From positions 434,001 to 498,000 of the forward strand of contig OZ223205.1 of assembly GCA_965140395.1 (NCBI GenBank): a stretch of 64,000 bases of DNA, given 5' to 3'. The translations under genes and the position numbers were made by a program. Of this stretch, positions 1 to 7,842 are shown one piece after another. The notes under the pieces were generated by a model, which saw only the letters and a list, made by a program, of their open reading frames with translations, was not told the DNA's origin and searched no databases. Each line of letters begins with the position of its first letter. The first letter of the stretch is position 1. This stretch comes from Parvibaculum sp002684405. GTDB taxonomy: Bacteria > Pseudomonadota > Alphaproteobacteria > Parvibaculales > Parvibaculaceae.

Positions 1-417
1 TTCCACCATGGCAAGATCGCCGCCCACATTGGGTTCCGACAAACCATAGGCAAACAGCAGCTCGCCCGCGGCCACGCGCGGCAACAATTCCTGCTTCTGC
101 GCCTCGCTGCCGCTTTCGCCGAGATTCATGCCCGCATAGCAAACGGCCATGATGTAGGGACAGGCAACCGCGACGGAGCGTTTCGCCAGTTCCTCGATCA
201 CGGCCATGGCGGCATAGATGTCGATCCCTGCGCCGCCATAACGCTCCTCGACCGTCAGCCCCATCAGCCCCATACCGGCGAGCTTCTTCATGACCTCTCG
301 CGGATAGATGTTGCCGCGGTCCCATTCCCGCGCGGCCTCGCGCGGCATTTCCGCCTGCACGAAACGCGCGACATTGTCCCGCAACATGCGGACATGCTCC
401 GGCTCGTCGAAATTCAT
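1..417 (-). CDS. acyl-CoA dehydrogenase, N-terminal part (runs off left edge)
   Basis: The 139 visible codons encode the N-terminal helical domain and the start of the middle domain of an acyl-CoA dehydrogenase, a flavoenzyme that makes 2-enoyl-CoA. Visible features are the helical start MNFDEPEHVRMLRD, the GLMGLTVEERYGGAG segment and the FAD/substrate-contact stretch FAYGLSEPNVGGDLA. The catalytic C-terminal domain lies outside the window. I chose the ATG at 417 because GGAGGGAG sits five bases upstream. In-frame ATGs at 444 and 462 are possible, and the one at 462 overlaps the upstream crotonase stop as ATGA, so the two genes form an operon whichever start is used. Confidence 0.9.
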   Translation of the reverse strand, partial: MNFDEPEHVRMLRDNVARFVQAEMPREAAREWDRGNIYPREVMKKLAGMGLMGLTVEERYGGAGIDIYAAMAVIEELAKRSVAVACPYIMAVCYAGMNLGESGSEAQKQELLPRVAAGELLFAYGLSEPNVGGDLAMVE

Positions 418-458
418 CTCTCCCTCCGCGGCGGACGCACCCATCTCGGAACTCCCGG

Positions 459-1268
459 TCATTTGCCGGTGAAACGCGGCTGGCGTTTTTCGAGGAAGGA
501 ACGCACCGCTTCGCGGTGATCGTCCGTGGTGAAGGTCACCATTTCATAACCTACCGAGGTATCGAGAATGGAATGGGCAAGTTGCTTCAACCCGATATTG
601 GCAGACACCTTGGAATAGCGGATGGCCATCTGCGCGCCGCCCGCCAGCTTGTCGGCGAAAGCGTCGACACGCGCATCCAGCTCATCCTCGGGCACGGCAT
701 AGTTGACGAGGCCGATCCGCGCCGCCTCGGCGCCGGAAATCGCGTCGCCCGTCATCAGATATTCCTTCGCCCGCGCATAACCGATGAGCTGAGGCCAGAT
801 GATCGCGCCACCGTCGCCCGCGACGATACCCGCCCGGACATGCGGGTCGGCAAAGCGCGCGGTTTCGGCAGCGAAAATCACGTCGCAGAAAAGTGCGACG
901 GTGGCGCCGAGCCCGATGGCGGGACCTGCGACCTTGGCGATGATCGGCTTTTCAAGATCGAGCAACGAAAAGACGATGCGCTTGGCCTCCGCTGCGTCCG
1001 GCCCTTTCGTACCTTCCTCGAAACCTTGCTTCATCCAGTTGAGGTCGCCACCGGCCGAAAAATGGGCGCCCTCGCCCGTCAGCACGATGATGTCGGAGGC
1101 CGGGTCGTCGGCGGCATCGAGAAAGATGCGCGACAACTCACGGTGCATCACGGCGTCGACGGCATTGAGCTTTCCCGGATTGCTGAGGCTCAGCGTCAGA
1201 ATGCGCCCGCGCCGTGTCGCCTTGATGCGCTCATAGCCTGAAAAATCGACAGCCTCACTCTCTGCCAT
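459..1268 (-). CDS. enoyl-CoA hydratase/isomerase (crotonase-fold) protein lacking canonical catalytic Glu residues
   Basis: This is a 269-residue crotonase-superfamily protein. Both oxyanion-hole segments are visible, HFSAGGDL and GPAIGLGATVALFCD, so acyl-CoA binding is expected. Aligned to classical enoyl-CoA hydratase, the Glu in GGGCELAMMCD is Thr (GATVALFCD) and the Glu in QPEI is His (DPHV). An Asp appears in the AGDGG turn, which recalls MenB-like or other non-hydratase crotonases. The fold call is firm but the reaction is not: hydratase, isomerase or hydrolase are all open. It lies just upstream of, and is probably cotranscribed with, the partial acyl-CoA dehydrogenase, consistent with acyl-CoA degradation. 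Confidence 0.85.
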   Translation of the reverse strand: MAESEAVDFSGYERIKATRRGRILTLSLSNPGKLNAVDAVMHRELSRIFLDAADDPASDIIVLTGEGAHFSAGGDLNWMKQGFEEGTKGPDAAEAKRIVFSLLDLEKPIIAKVAGPAIGLGATVALFCDVIFAAETARFADPHVRAGIVAGDGGAIIWPQLIGYARAKEYLMTGDAISGAEAARIGLVNYAVPEDELDARVDAFADKLAGGAQMAIRYSKVSANIGLKQLAHSILDTSVGYEMVTFTTDDHREAVRSFLEKRQPRFTGK

Positions 1269-1373
1269 CTCGTCCTCCCTGCCTTGCCGGCCTCCTCGCC
1301 GGCATCTTCTTTTCTGTTTTCACGATTGTGACGCTGAAAGAGGAGCGAGGGAAGCAGATGAAAGGGAACGCAT

Positions 1374-1404
1374 AAAAAAACCCCGGCCGACAGGCCGGGG
1401 TTTT
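1374..1404 (-). terminator. Rho-independent terminator
   Basis: An 8-bp perfect stem (1381-1388 with 1393-1400) and a GACA/TGTC loop are followed on the minus strand by seven T residues (A run at 1374-1380). It ends the transcript of the YCF48-like gene. The T run at 1401-1404 could also allow weak termination in the other direction. Confidence 0.85.
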
Positions 1405-1428
1405 CTGAAATTCGGAAGACAGTATCGA

Positions 1429-2514
1429 TCAGCTACCGGAAGGGTTGGCGATCGAATAGCTGGCACCCACAGCCTTCTCGGCTTCGGCAGCGGTATCGGG
1501 CATGACTTTCGCACCCGGCTCACCAAAGACGATGATCTGGCCGTCGGCACCCTTCACCACGGCGGAATAACCGAGACGGTCAGCCCGCGTGACTTCCGTA
1601 AAGTGCTCGCCGCCATCGTCGCTGTAACCGACATAGCCCTGCAGGCCGGCCAGCACGACGTGATCCTTGTCGAGCTGAACGCCGCCCGCGATGGACTTGT
1701 CCGTACCGGTATCGACCTTCTTCCAGGTCTCGCCATTATCCGACGAGCGATACGCGTTGCCGCGCATGCCGAAGACCATCACCGAGCCGTCATCGAGCGG
1801 AAGGCCGCCCCAGAACGACCCTTCATAAGGCGTCTGGATACGGTCGAAGCTGGCGCCGTCGTCGGTGGAGCGGTAGACCACGCCGAATTCGGCGGCAATG
1901 AAGATCGCACCGGACTTCGTCTCGAACGCGCCGTTGAGATGATAGTCGTCCAGCAGGCCCTCGCTCAGCGTCCGCTCTTTCCAGGTCTCGCCGCCATCCT
2001 TCGTCTCGACGAATTTGGAGAAGGCGCCCATGGCAAAGCCGTGCTTCTTGGATTCGAACAGCACCGTCATGAAGGGCGTTTCGGATTTCGGATCGTAGAA
2101 AGCGCGTTCCCAGGTTTCACCGGCATCGCGCGTCCGCAACACGATCGCATCATGGCCGACGGCATAGCCGAGCTTGTCGGTAATGAAAGTAACGTCGGTC
2201 AGCGTTGCCTGTGTCGGCACGGTCTTGGCCTGGGTCCAGGTCTGGCCCCGGTCGTCGGAATAGACCACATTGCCGAACTCACCCACCGCGACGATGCGGT
2301 CACCGGCATAGGCAGCGGCGAGCAGAAGCTCTTTCGCGGCCAGCTTCGACTGGGTGGCGTATTCGATTTCGTCTTTCTGGCCGCCATTCTGGCCCTGTGC
2401 CGCGTCGTCGGCAGCCTTGGCGGTCAGGGGCATGAAAGCGACGAGTGCCGCGACGGCGCCGCAGGCCAGCGCACGCGTAATCGTCTGCGTAATGTTTTGA
2501 ATGCTCGAATTCAT
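1429..2514 (-). CDS. YCF48/BNR-repeat beta-propeller protein, exported
   Basis: The 361 residues begin with a signal peptide ending near ...PLTAKA-ADDA. Repeated blades follow, with motifs such as SDDRGQTWTQ, TRDAGETWER, TKDGGETWKE, SSDNGETWKK and SDDGGEHFTE. These S/T-x-D-x-G-x-T-W Asp-box repeats are typical of the YCF48/Hcf136-like BNR propeller family. In many proteobacteria such a protein is encoded with DUF1302, DUF1329 and MMPL/RND transporter genes and is thought to help an envelope complex. The DUF1329 and DUF1302 genes lie directly upstream here, but no MMPL gene is in the window. The exact role is unknown. Confidence 0.85.
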   Translation of the reverse strand: MNSSIQNITQTITRALACGAVAALVAFMPLTAKAADDAAQGQNGGQKDEIEYATQSKLAAKELLLAAAYAGDRIVAVGEFGNVVYSDDRGQTWTQAKTVPTQATLTDVTFITDKLGYAVGHDAIVLRTRDAGETWERAFYDPKSETPFMTVLFESKKHGFAMGAFSKFVETKDGGETWKERTLSEGLLDDYHLNGAFETKSGAIFIAAEFGVVYRSTDDGASFDRIQTPYEGSFWGGLPLDDGSVMVFGMRGNAYRSSDNGETWKKVDTGTDKSIAGGVQLDKDHVVLAGLQGYVGYSDDGGEHFTEVTRADRLGYSAVVKGADGQIIVFGEPGAKVMPDTAAEAEKAVGASYSIANPSGS

Positions 2515-3058
2515 AGGTCCCTAGGGCTCCTCACTTAGATCGACATGCTGTCAGGCAATTTCCCCGAAGACAGATGCCGATCGTCTAAACAGCACTGGAA
2601 CATCCCGTCCGCGCCTGAACGAGCGCAAAGATGTTCCCGGGCTCGCCTCCCGGCGACACATAGGCGACAACCTGCTCCCCCTACCCCTTTATTCCCCGGC
2701 ATACCGGGTCCGGATTTCGGAAGGACCACAGGCCCGACGACCGCTCCGTTTATTTTTTTATCGCGGCCGCCATCTTGGTCAGCCGGACTTATAGCGCGTT
2801 CCGGCGCGTCATGCATCAACGGAAATCAAACGCGGTAAATTTGCGCGAACACAAGCGATAATGCTGGCAAAGTCATGGTTTTTGGGGCTCCGGGCGCCCG
2901 CCGATCCGCCGCAACCGGAGGTTGGAAACGCTGACTTTTCGCGGCGGAAAAGACGCCCGCGGCGCCGGTCCCGCTTCAAGGCAAACCGGGCTCAAAAACA
3001 AACCGGGCCCCGGATTTCTCCGGGGCCCGGCCAATCTCCCGAAAGGGAAAGGTTTTGC
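2515..3058. other. 544-bp intergenic region upstream of the YCF48-like gene
   Basis: I see no convincing gene here. It should hold the promoter of the minus-strand YCF48-like gene, but I could not pick a clear -35/-10 pair. It also contains the strong hairpin terminator of the DUF1329 gene near its right end. Short reading frames in it lack a ribosome-binding site and family resemblance. Confidence 0.6.
2991..3030 (-). terminator. Rho-independent terminator of the DUF1329 gene
   Basis: A perfect 11-bp GC-only stem (3003-3013 with 3020-3030) with a 6-base loop is followed on the minus strand by TTTGTTTTTG. It lies about 30 bases after the DUF1329 stop codon, so this gene is transcribed separately from the YCF48-like gene. 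Confidence 0.88.
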
Positions 3059-4417
3059 TTAGCGAACACCCATCTGACGAATGGCATTCGGCGTATAGCG
3101 GTTCTTGTCGATCTCGTCGGCGAAGTAGTTCACCGGCGGCTCTTCGTTCTGCATGGCGAGCGCCAGGTAACGGCCAGCCTGCAGGTCGTAGACGATTTCG
3201 GCGGACGAACCACAGAGCGGCACATTGTAGCGCTGAACCTGCTGCAGTTCCTGGACACGCCAGAGCTGACCACGACCGTCATAGAGTTCCGCCGTGGAGA
3301 TCTGCCAGGCGTCCTCGTCATTGTGATAGACGCGACGCGAATAGACGTGGCGCGTACCGGCCTTCAGGTTCGCTTCGAATTCCCAGACGCGGCGCAGCTC
3401 GTAGCGGACCTTGTCCTGGTTCAGGTGAAGCGGCTTGATGAAGTCTTTATAAGGCGTGGATTCCGCTTCGTAATCGTTGGCAGCGACCACACGCTTGTGC
3501 TTGCCGAGAACGGTCCAGTCGTAGCGGTCCGGAGCGCCGTTATAGCCGTCGAAGCTGTCGGACGTGGACAGACCGTCGGAGTTCGTGCCGGGATTGTCGT
3601 AGGCGATGTTCGGCGCACGACGCACACGACGCGTACCCGGGCTGTACTGCCAGGCCTGACGCGGCTGTTTCTCGGCGTTGAGGGCTTCATACACCAGGAT
3701 CACGTTACCCGCGGAACGGGCCGGGGCGATCGTGTTGGCGATGTAATAGATCGAGATGTTGTCCAGATCTTCGGCGCTCTTCGCGGCCGGATCCGACCAA
3801 GCCAGGATCGCTTCGTCCTGCACGATCTGCATCGTGTAGTCACCCGAACGGGTCACCGGAGCCGCAGCGAACTGACGCACCACCTTGAAGGAGCGATAGC
3901 GCAGCGTGTGGTTCCAGATCATTTCGAGCCCGTTGTTCGGGATCGGGAACGGGAAGCCGAAAATGGCTTTCGAAACACCAGAGCCGCCGCCGACGAGCTC
4001 GCCGACCGCCGCGTTGCGCTTATTGGCTTCGTAAACCTTGTCCGGATAGGCGCAGCTACGACGCGTCTGATAGACGTTCATCTTGTAGTCTTTATACGTC
4101 TTCAGCAGCGCCTTGTAGCCGGGCGTCAGCACGTCGTCATACTGACCAGCATTCGAGGACGTGATCGTGTATTTGACCGGATCGTCCTTGAACGGGTTGG
4201 CCAGACGATCGCCCGGCTTGTAGTTCACATTGCTGGGCACAGTCTGCAGGCCACCGGTCCAGGCCGGGATATCCCCGCCATCGCCGGCTTTTTCGGCGCC
4301 CATCGGGGTAAGGTCGTTACCCAGACGGTCTACCTGAGCTTGCGGCACCTTGGCCAGAGCACTGGTGGACAGCGCACCGAACACAAGGGCGGACACCAGC
4401 ATGGTTGTCCTTTTCAT
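3059..4417 (-). CDS. DUF1329 family envelope protein
   Basis: The 452 residues begin with a classical signal peptide (MKRTTMLVSALVFGALSTSALA) and continue with the DUF1329 signature (VDRLGNDLTPMGAEKAG, then DIPAWTGG). The family is a LolA-like beta-rich fold found in proteobacteria beside DUF1302 outer-membrane proteins and RND pumps, mainly in organisms that take up or export hydrophobic compounds. Length is normal for the family. No lipobox Cys is visible, so it is probably a soluble periplasmic protein. It has its own terminator downstream and a large palindrome upstream, so it is likely monocistronic. Confidence 0.88.
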   Translation of the reverse strand: MKRTTMLVSALVFGALSTSALAKVPQAQVDRLGNDLTPMGAEKAGDGGDIPAWTGGLQTVPSNVNYKPGDRLANPFKDDPVKYTITSSNAGQYDDVLTPGYKALLKTYKDYKMNVYQTRRSCAYPDKVYEANKRNAAVGELVGGGSGVSKAIFGFPFPIPNNGLEMIWNHTLRYRSFKVVRQFAAAPVTRSGDYTMQIVQDEAILAWSDPAAKSAEDLDNISIYYIANTIAPARSAGNVILVYEALNAEKQPRQAWQYSPGTRRVRRAPNIAYDNPGTNSDGLSTSDSFDGYNGAPDRYDWTVLGKHKRVVAANDYEAESTPYKDFIKPLHLNQDKVRYELRRVWEFEANLKAGTRHVYSRRVYHNDEDAWQISTAELYDGRGQLWRVQELQQVQRYNVPLCGSSAEIVYDLQAGRYLALAMQNEEPPVNYFADEIDKNRYTPNAIRQMGVR

Positions 4418-4605
4418 CTACGTTCCCTCCACTGGATTCTTATGAGGCTTCTGACGCGTCCGAAACTCACGCACACGCCAAGGCCGGTTTCCCCGCCTAT
4501 TCTGGCAAGATCATAGCAAAACAAAGGACTGCAGCAAACGGTTCCCCCCGTATTTCTGTGTCCCCCGAGCATCGCTCATTACTCATTTTCCGCCAGTTTT
4601 CCCGT

Positions 4606-4635
4606 GCACTTCATTAAATCTTTTTAATGAAGTGC
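4606..4635. promoter_or_regulatory. perfect 13-bp palindrome with 4-bp spacer, candidate operator
   Basis: Arms 4606-4618 (GCACTTCATTAAA) and 4623-4635 are exact reverse complements, separated by TCTT. It sits about 190 bases upstream of the DUF1329 start. No clear T run follows on either strand and the stem is AT-rich, so an operator fits better than a terminator. The binding protein is unknown. Confidence 0.5.
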
Positions 4636-4781
4636 CTCCGCCGGACATTCGAGACAGAGAACGCCCCCGCCCGGAAATATTCCGCCTACGGATATTACCC
4701 CCACGCACCCGGAAAGAATGCCGCGTTCCGGCACCCGCCCCGCGAAACCCGCCCCCTGAAAAATGCGGTGCGCAAGAAATA

Positions 4782-4809
4782 GGCCCGGCGGCATCGCTGC
4801 CGCCGGGCC
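4782..4809 (-). terminator. hairpin terminator of the DUF1302 gene (first copy)
   Basis: A perfect 12-bp GC-rich stem (4782-4793 with 4798-4809) with a 4-base loop lies 25 bases after the stop codon. The following minus-strand sequence is only moderately T-rich (TATTTCTT), so termination may be imperfect. Confidence 0.7.
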
Positions 4810-4834
4810 CTGATTTCGTAATCCCGTCCGCCTA

Positions 4835-7456
4835 TCAGAAGGCGTAGGAGACGTTGAACGACACATAGTCCATATCGGTCTGCGAATTGTACTTCGTCGA
4901 ACCGAAGAAGTTGGTGTAGCTCAGTCCGGCCTTCCAGGTCTGGTAGGCCGCATTGAGCTGCAGGCTCACCGACTTGCTGTCGCGACGGTAGTTCGACAGC
5001 GGAGCCGGCGAATTACCGAACACGTCATGACGGAAGGCGACGGTCGGGTTGATCGTCCAGGCAGTACCGAAAGCATTGTTGTACTGCAGCTGGCCGAGCA
5101 GAACGTAGCCGCCGGACCATTCCGTCGGACGGCAACCTTCCCGGCTCGCAAGCGAGAGGAACCCGCCAAGCGGTAGGTCGGTACCGCCAGAGGCGCAGAC
5201 ATTGGCCCAACGGGCACCGCCCGTACCAGACGACACCTGCGACGGTGCATCCGGCGCCCACATGGTTCCGAACTCCGTGACCAAGATACCAAGATCCGCA
5301 CCCGTCATCTGAACCATCGGGTTGGAGTTGGTGAAGGTCGCCGTCGTGCCGAGCTGGCCGGTCAGGATCTTCGTACGCTGCACACCGGACACATCGAACG
5401 ACACAGCACCGGTCCCGTTGGCGCCGCAGGAGCCACCAAGCGTATCCGGATTTGCAAGACCGGTCGCACTCGGGATGAGAGCCTCATAGGCCGTCGGGCC
5501 AAGCAGCTGCTCGAAGGTACATGCACTGTTGAGAGCACTGATGGTGATCTGGTCCGTATCGAGCTGAACCGGCTGGTTGTGCCGATACGTCATTTCACCC
5601 TGCAGGCCCCAGGTGCCAACCGTGGTGTTGAAGCTGAAACCGAACATCTTGATGTCTTCGGGATATTCGAGATAGAGCCCCAGAGCTGGCTTCGAATAAT
5701 TTGTACCGAAGACAATTTCGGTACCGTCCGTAGCGAGAGCCGCAGCATCGGATCCCGTCGCCTGCTGCGCAATCAGTGCACAGTTGATGATGGTTGCAGC
5801 CAAGACCGAGTTGTTTTGCACAACAACAGTGCCACCCGGTGCGCCATAAAAACTGGACAAATCCGCACCGATAATACCGGTACCAGCCGAATTGAAGATG
5901 CTGGTCGCAGGCTGGGAAATCGCCCCCACAGGAGCAGTTCCGTCATAGAAGTCCTGAGCGGCGGCCAATCCTGCGGCAAAAATGCCGTTCGGATCCGTAC
6001 CGGATTGGTTCATAGCTTGCGCAGCTTCAAGCGAAATCCCGACCGGAGCACCATAAAATGTGTCGCGATCAAGCCCGCTGCCGCCGGCTCCGCTTTGAAT
6101 GGCGTTACAACCGGAATATGGCAAACCACGCGTCGTCGTGCTGGAAGAATTCCCCGCCGACACATAGCTCTGGAATGTCACTTGGCTCGGATCGACCTCC
6201 ACCCGCTCGGACGCGATCGGCAGTCGCGAGTGGTAGTTCATGAAGTAGAAGCCGAACTCGGTGAAATTCAGGTCCGAAGAATACCAGCGCAGGGCAACGC
6301 CGTACTGGCCGCTGTCACGCGCCTCGCGGTCCTGGTCGCGGCGCACCACAGAGCTGTCTCCATAGGCGAAACGGAACGCTTCCGAATTACCATAAGGATA
6401 GGCACCGGTACCCGTGACCGAGTTATAGCCGCTAAAGTCGAAACCGCCCTGAGCGCAATCGCGAACCGCAGCCAGCGCGGCAGGTGCCGTACCCGCATAG
6501 GCGGCGTTGAATGCGTCGTTGATGTAGTTCGGGGTGGAACAGTTCCGCAGTATGTTGCCGCCAGGCCCGCCGGTCAGGAAGGACCGGGCGCCGGTGTTGC
6601 CGCCATCGACAGAACCGATACGCGCAACGTCGGATGTCGCGAACGGCGTTCCCGGACGGTCGAGCTTGAAGGGCTCCCATTTCAGCTGATACCAGGCTTC
6701 CAAGGAAAGGCCATAGGGAAGCTCGATACCGGCATCGACGGCCCAGAGAGGCACGAGGCCTTCTTTGACTTCGGCGCCGGGACGACGGAACGCATTCACG
6801 TCGATCGGATTATTGGCGTTGACGCCGTTCAGGATGAAGGTGCTTTCGCCCCAGTTGATGACCTGCTTGCCGAGCTTGACGGTCAGCGGAACGCCGACGT
6901 CGAACTGGCCGGTCGCATAGAAGTCCAGAACGTTGATGTCACGCGCGACATCCGTCTTCGCGCCATCGCCGATATGCGAACGGGCATAGGCCCCGTCGCT
7001 GTTCAGCAGCGGATCGTAGTAGGAGTTGATACGCGTGAAGAACGAATAATTCTGATATTTGAACAGAATATCGTTTGTCATCTTCAGCGTGGCGGCCGTG
7101 AAATCGCCACTGCTGAAATTGAGCCGACCATCATCGGTGTTGATCGACCCCGCGAGGGAAGTCGGTGTGTCCACGATGCTCAATGCTCGGGTTGTGCCGC
7201 CAGCAACGGGAATGACTGCCGGTGTAAATGAATCAACACCGCTCGTTGCCTGAAGCGGACCGCCATTCGATGTCGGCAGGTAGCGATGGTCCGTCCCGAC
7301 AACGCGCATGGATGTACCCGCGGATACGGTCGTATCCACATACATCGTCACATCGCCGAAATTGAACTCGATGGCTTGGGCGGCTCCTGACGATGCAGCT
7401 AGCATCGCCGCCGCGGCACTGCCAAGCAGCGCCGAGCGCAAGCTCCTTTTTATCAT
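4835..7456 (-). CDS. DUF1302 family outer-membrane protein, large copy
   Basis: This 873-residue exported protein starts MIKRSLRSALLGSAAAAML with a signal peptide ending near GAAQA-IEF. The N-terminal DUF1302 hallmark IEFNFGDVTMYVDTTVSAG is present, as are later family segments (LGKQVINWGESTFILNGVN, RRPGAEVKEGLVPLWAVDAG). The C-terminus VSYAF ends in Phe, typical of beta-barrels inserted by BAM. I chose the ATG at 7456 because AGGAGG lies eight bases upstream; a reading frame extending to 7558 has no such signal. DUF1302 proteins are predicted outer-membrane barrels linked to hydrophobic-compound traffic. It is a paralogue of the next gene, with long insertions in the middle. Confidence 0.9.
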   Translation of the reverse strand: MIKRSLRSALLGSAAAAMLAASSGAAQAIEFNFGDVTMYVDTTVSAGTSMRVVGTDHRYLPTSNGGPLQATSGVDSFTPAVIPVAGGTTRALSIVDTPTSLAGSINTDDGRLNFSSGDFTAATLKMTNDILFKYQNYSFFTRINSYYDPLLNSDGAYARSHIGDGAKTDVARDINVLDFYATGQFDVGVPLTVKLGKQVINWGESTFILNGVNANNPIDVNAFRRPGAEVKEGLVPLWAVDAGIELPYGLSLEAWYQLKWEPFKLDRPGTPFATSDVARIGSVDGGNTGARSFLTGGPGGNILRNCSTPNYINDAFNAAYAGTAPAALAAVRDCAQGGFDFSGYNSVTGTGAYPYGNSEAFRFAYGDSSVVRRDQDREARDSGQYGVALRWYSSDLNFTEFGFYFMNYHSRLPIASERVEVDPSQVTFQSYVSAGNSSSTTTRGLPYSGCNAIQSGAGGSGLDRDTFYGAPVGISLEAAQAMNQSGTDPNGIFAAGLAAAQDFYDGTAPVGAISQPATSIFNSAGTGIIGADLSSFYGAPGGTVVVQNNSVLAATIINCALIAQQATGSDAAALATDGTEIVFGTNYSKPALGLYLEYPEDIKMFGFSFNTTVGTWGLQGEMTYRHNQPVQLDTDQITISALNSACTFEQLLGPTAYEALIPSATGLANPDTLGGSCGANGTGAVSFDVSGVQRTKILTGQLGTTATFTNSNPMVQMTGADLGILVTEFGTMWAPDAPSQVSSGTGGARWANVCASGGTDLPLGGFLSLASREGCRPTEWSGGYVLLGQLQYNNAFGTAWTINPTVAFRHDVFGNSPAPLSNYRRDSKSVSLQLNAAYQTWKAGLSYTNFFGSTKYNSQTDMDYVSFNVSYAF

Positions 7457-7693
7457 TGAGTGATCCTCCTCGATCCTCGACGTCTTCACTAACTTTGCAG
7501 CTGGATCGGGAGGTGTAATCTGGAAGCGATCGACTGTTCCCCCCCGGCCAGTCAGCATCCCTCAATCACAAGCCCACCTTTATTGAGGGGCCAAGTCAAG
7601 TCGGAGGGAGGGCTGGACGCGGAGAACCACTCCACATTCGCCCCCGGTATGACATTTTTGACACGGCGGAGGGGCGAGAGGGGACCGTTACCG

Positions 7694-7732
7694 GAATATA
7701 TTGCAACGCACACTGAATATATGCATCGCAAC
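7694..7732. repeat. direct repeat GAATATAT...GCAAC, two copies 21 bp apart
   Basis: GAATATATTGCAAC at 7694-7707 and GAATATATGCATCGCAAC at 7715-7732 share both ends and start 21 bases apart, two helical turns. Related elements are GAATATAATGATTCAAC at 9782-9798 and GAATATATATAG at 9936-9947, upstream of the second DUF1302 gene. They may be binding sites for a common regulator. Confidence 0.45.
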
Positions 7733-7803
7733 ATAAACTGCCATCGAATCGATATCGGTTCCGGGTGGGCGCGTTTGGGGAGACTACCGGGAGACAGGAA
7801 AGT

Positions 7804-7829
7804 CCCGGAGCGGCCGCAGCCGCTCCGGG
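7804..7829 (-). terminator. hairpin terminator of the second DUF1302 gene
   Basis: A perfect 11-bp stem (7804-7814 with 7819-7829) with a 4-base loop lies 13 bases past the stop codon. The minus-strand tail ACTTTCC is only weakly T-rich. Confidence 0.65.
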
Positions 7830-7842
7830 CAGAGGACAGGCC

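Larger units (their letters stand above)
4418..4834. promoter_or_regulatory. 417-bp intergenic region upstream of the DUF1329 gene
   Basis: I see no gene here. It carries the promoter of the minus-strand DUF1329 gene, a perfect AT-rich palindrome (4606-4635) and the hairpin terminator of the DUF1302 gene near its right end. Confidence 0.6.
7457..7842. promoter_or_regulatory. 386-bp intergenic region between the two DUF1302 genes
   Basis: I see no gene here. It holds the leader of the minus-strand large DUF1302 gene, a short inverted repeat (CCTCAAT at 7560-7566 and ATTGAGG at 7582-7588), two copies of a GAATATAT motif 21 bases apart (7694 and 7715), and the hairpin terminator of the second DUF1302 gene (7804-7829). 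Confidence 0.55.

Noticed and set aside
2861..4516. Long plus-strand open frame of about 550 codons opposite the DUF1329 gene
   Set aside because: It is the antisense shadow of a recognised gene with a signal peptide and family motifs. Its product is Arg/His/Val-rich with no family resemblance.
5579..7231. Long plus-strand open frame of 550 codons opposite the large DUF1302 gene
   Set aside because: It is an antisense shadow caused by high GC. It has no ribosome-binding site or recognisable domain.
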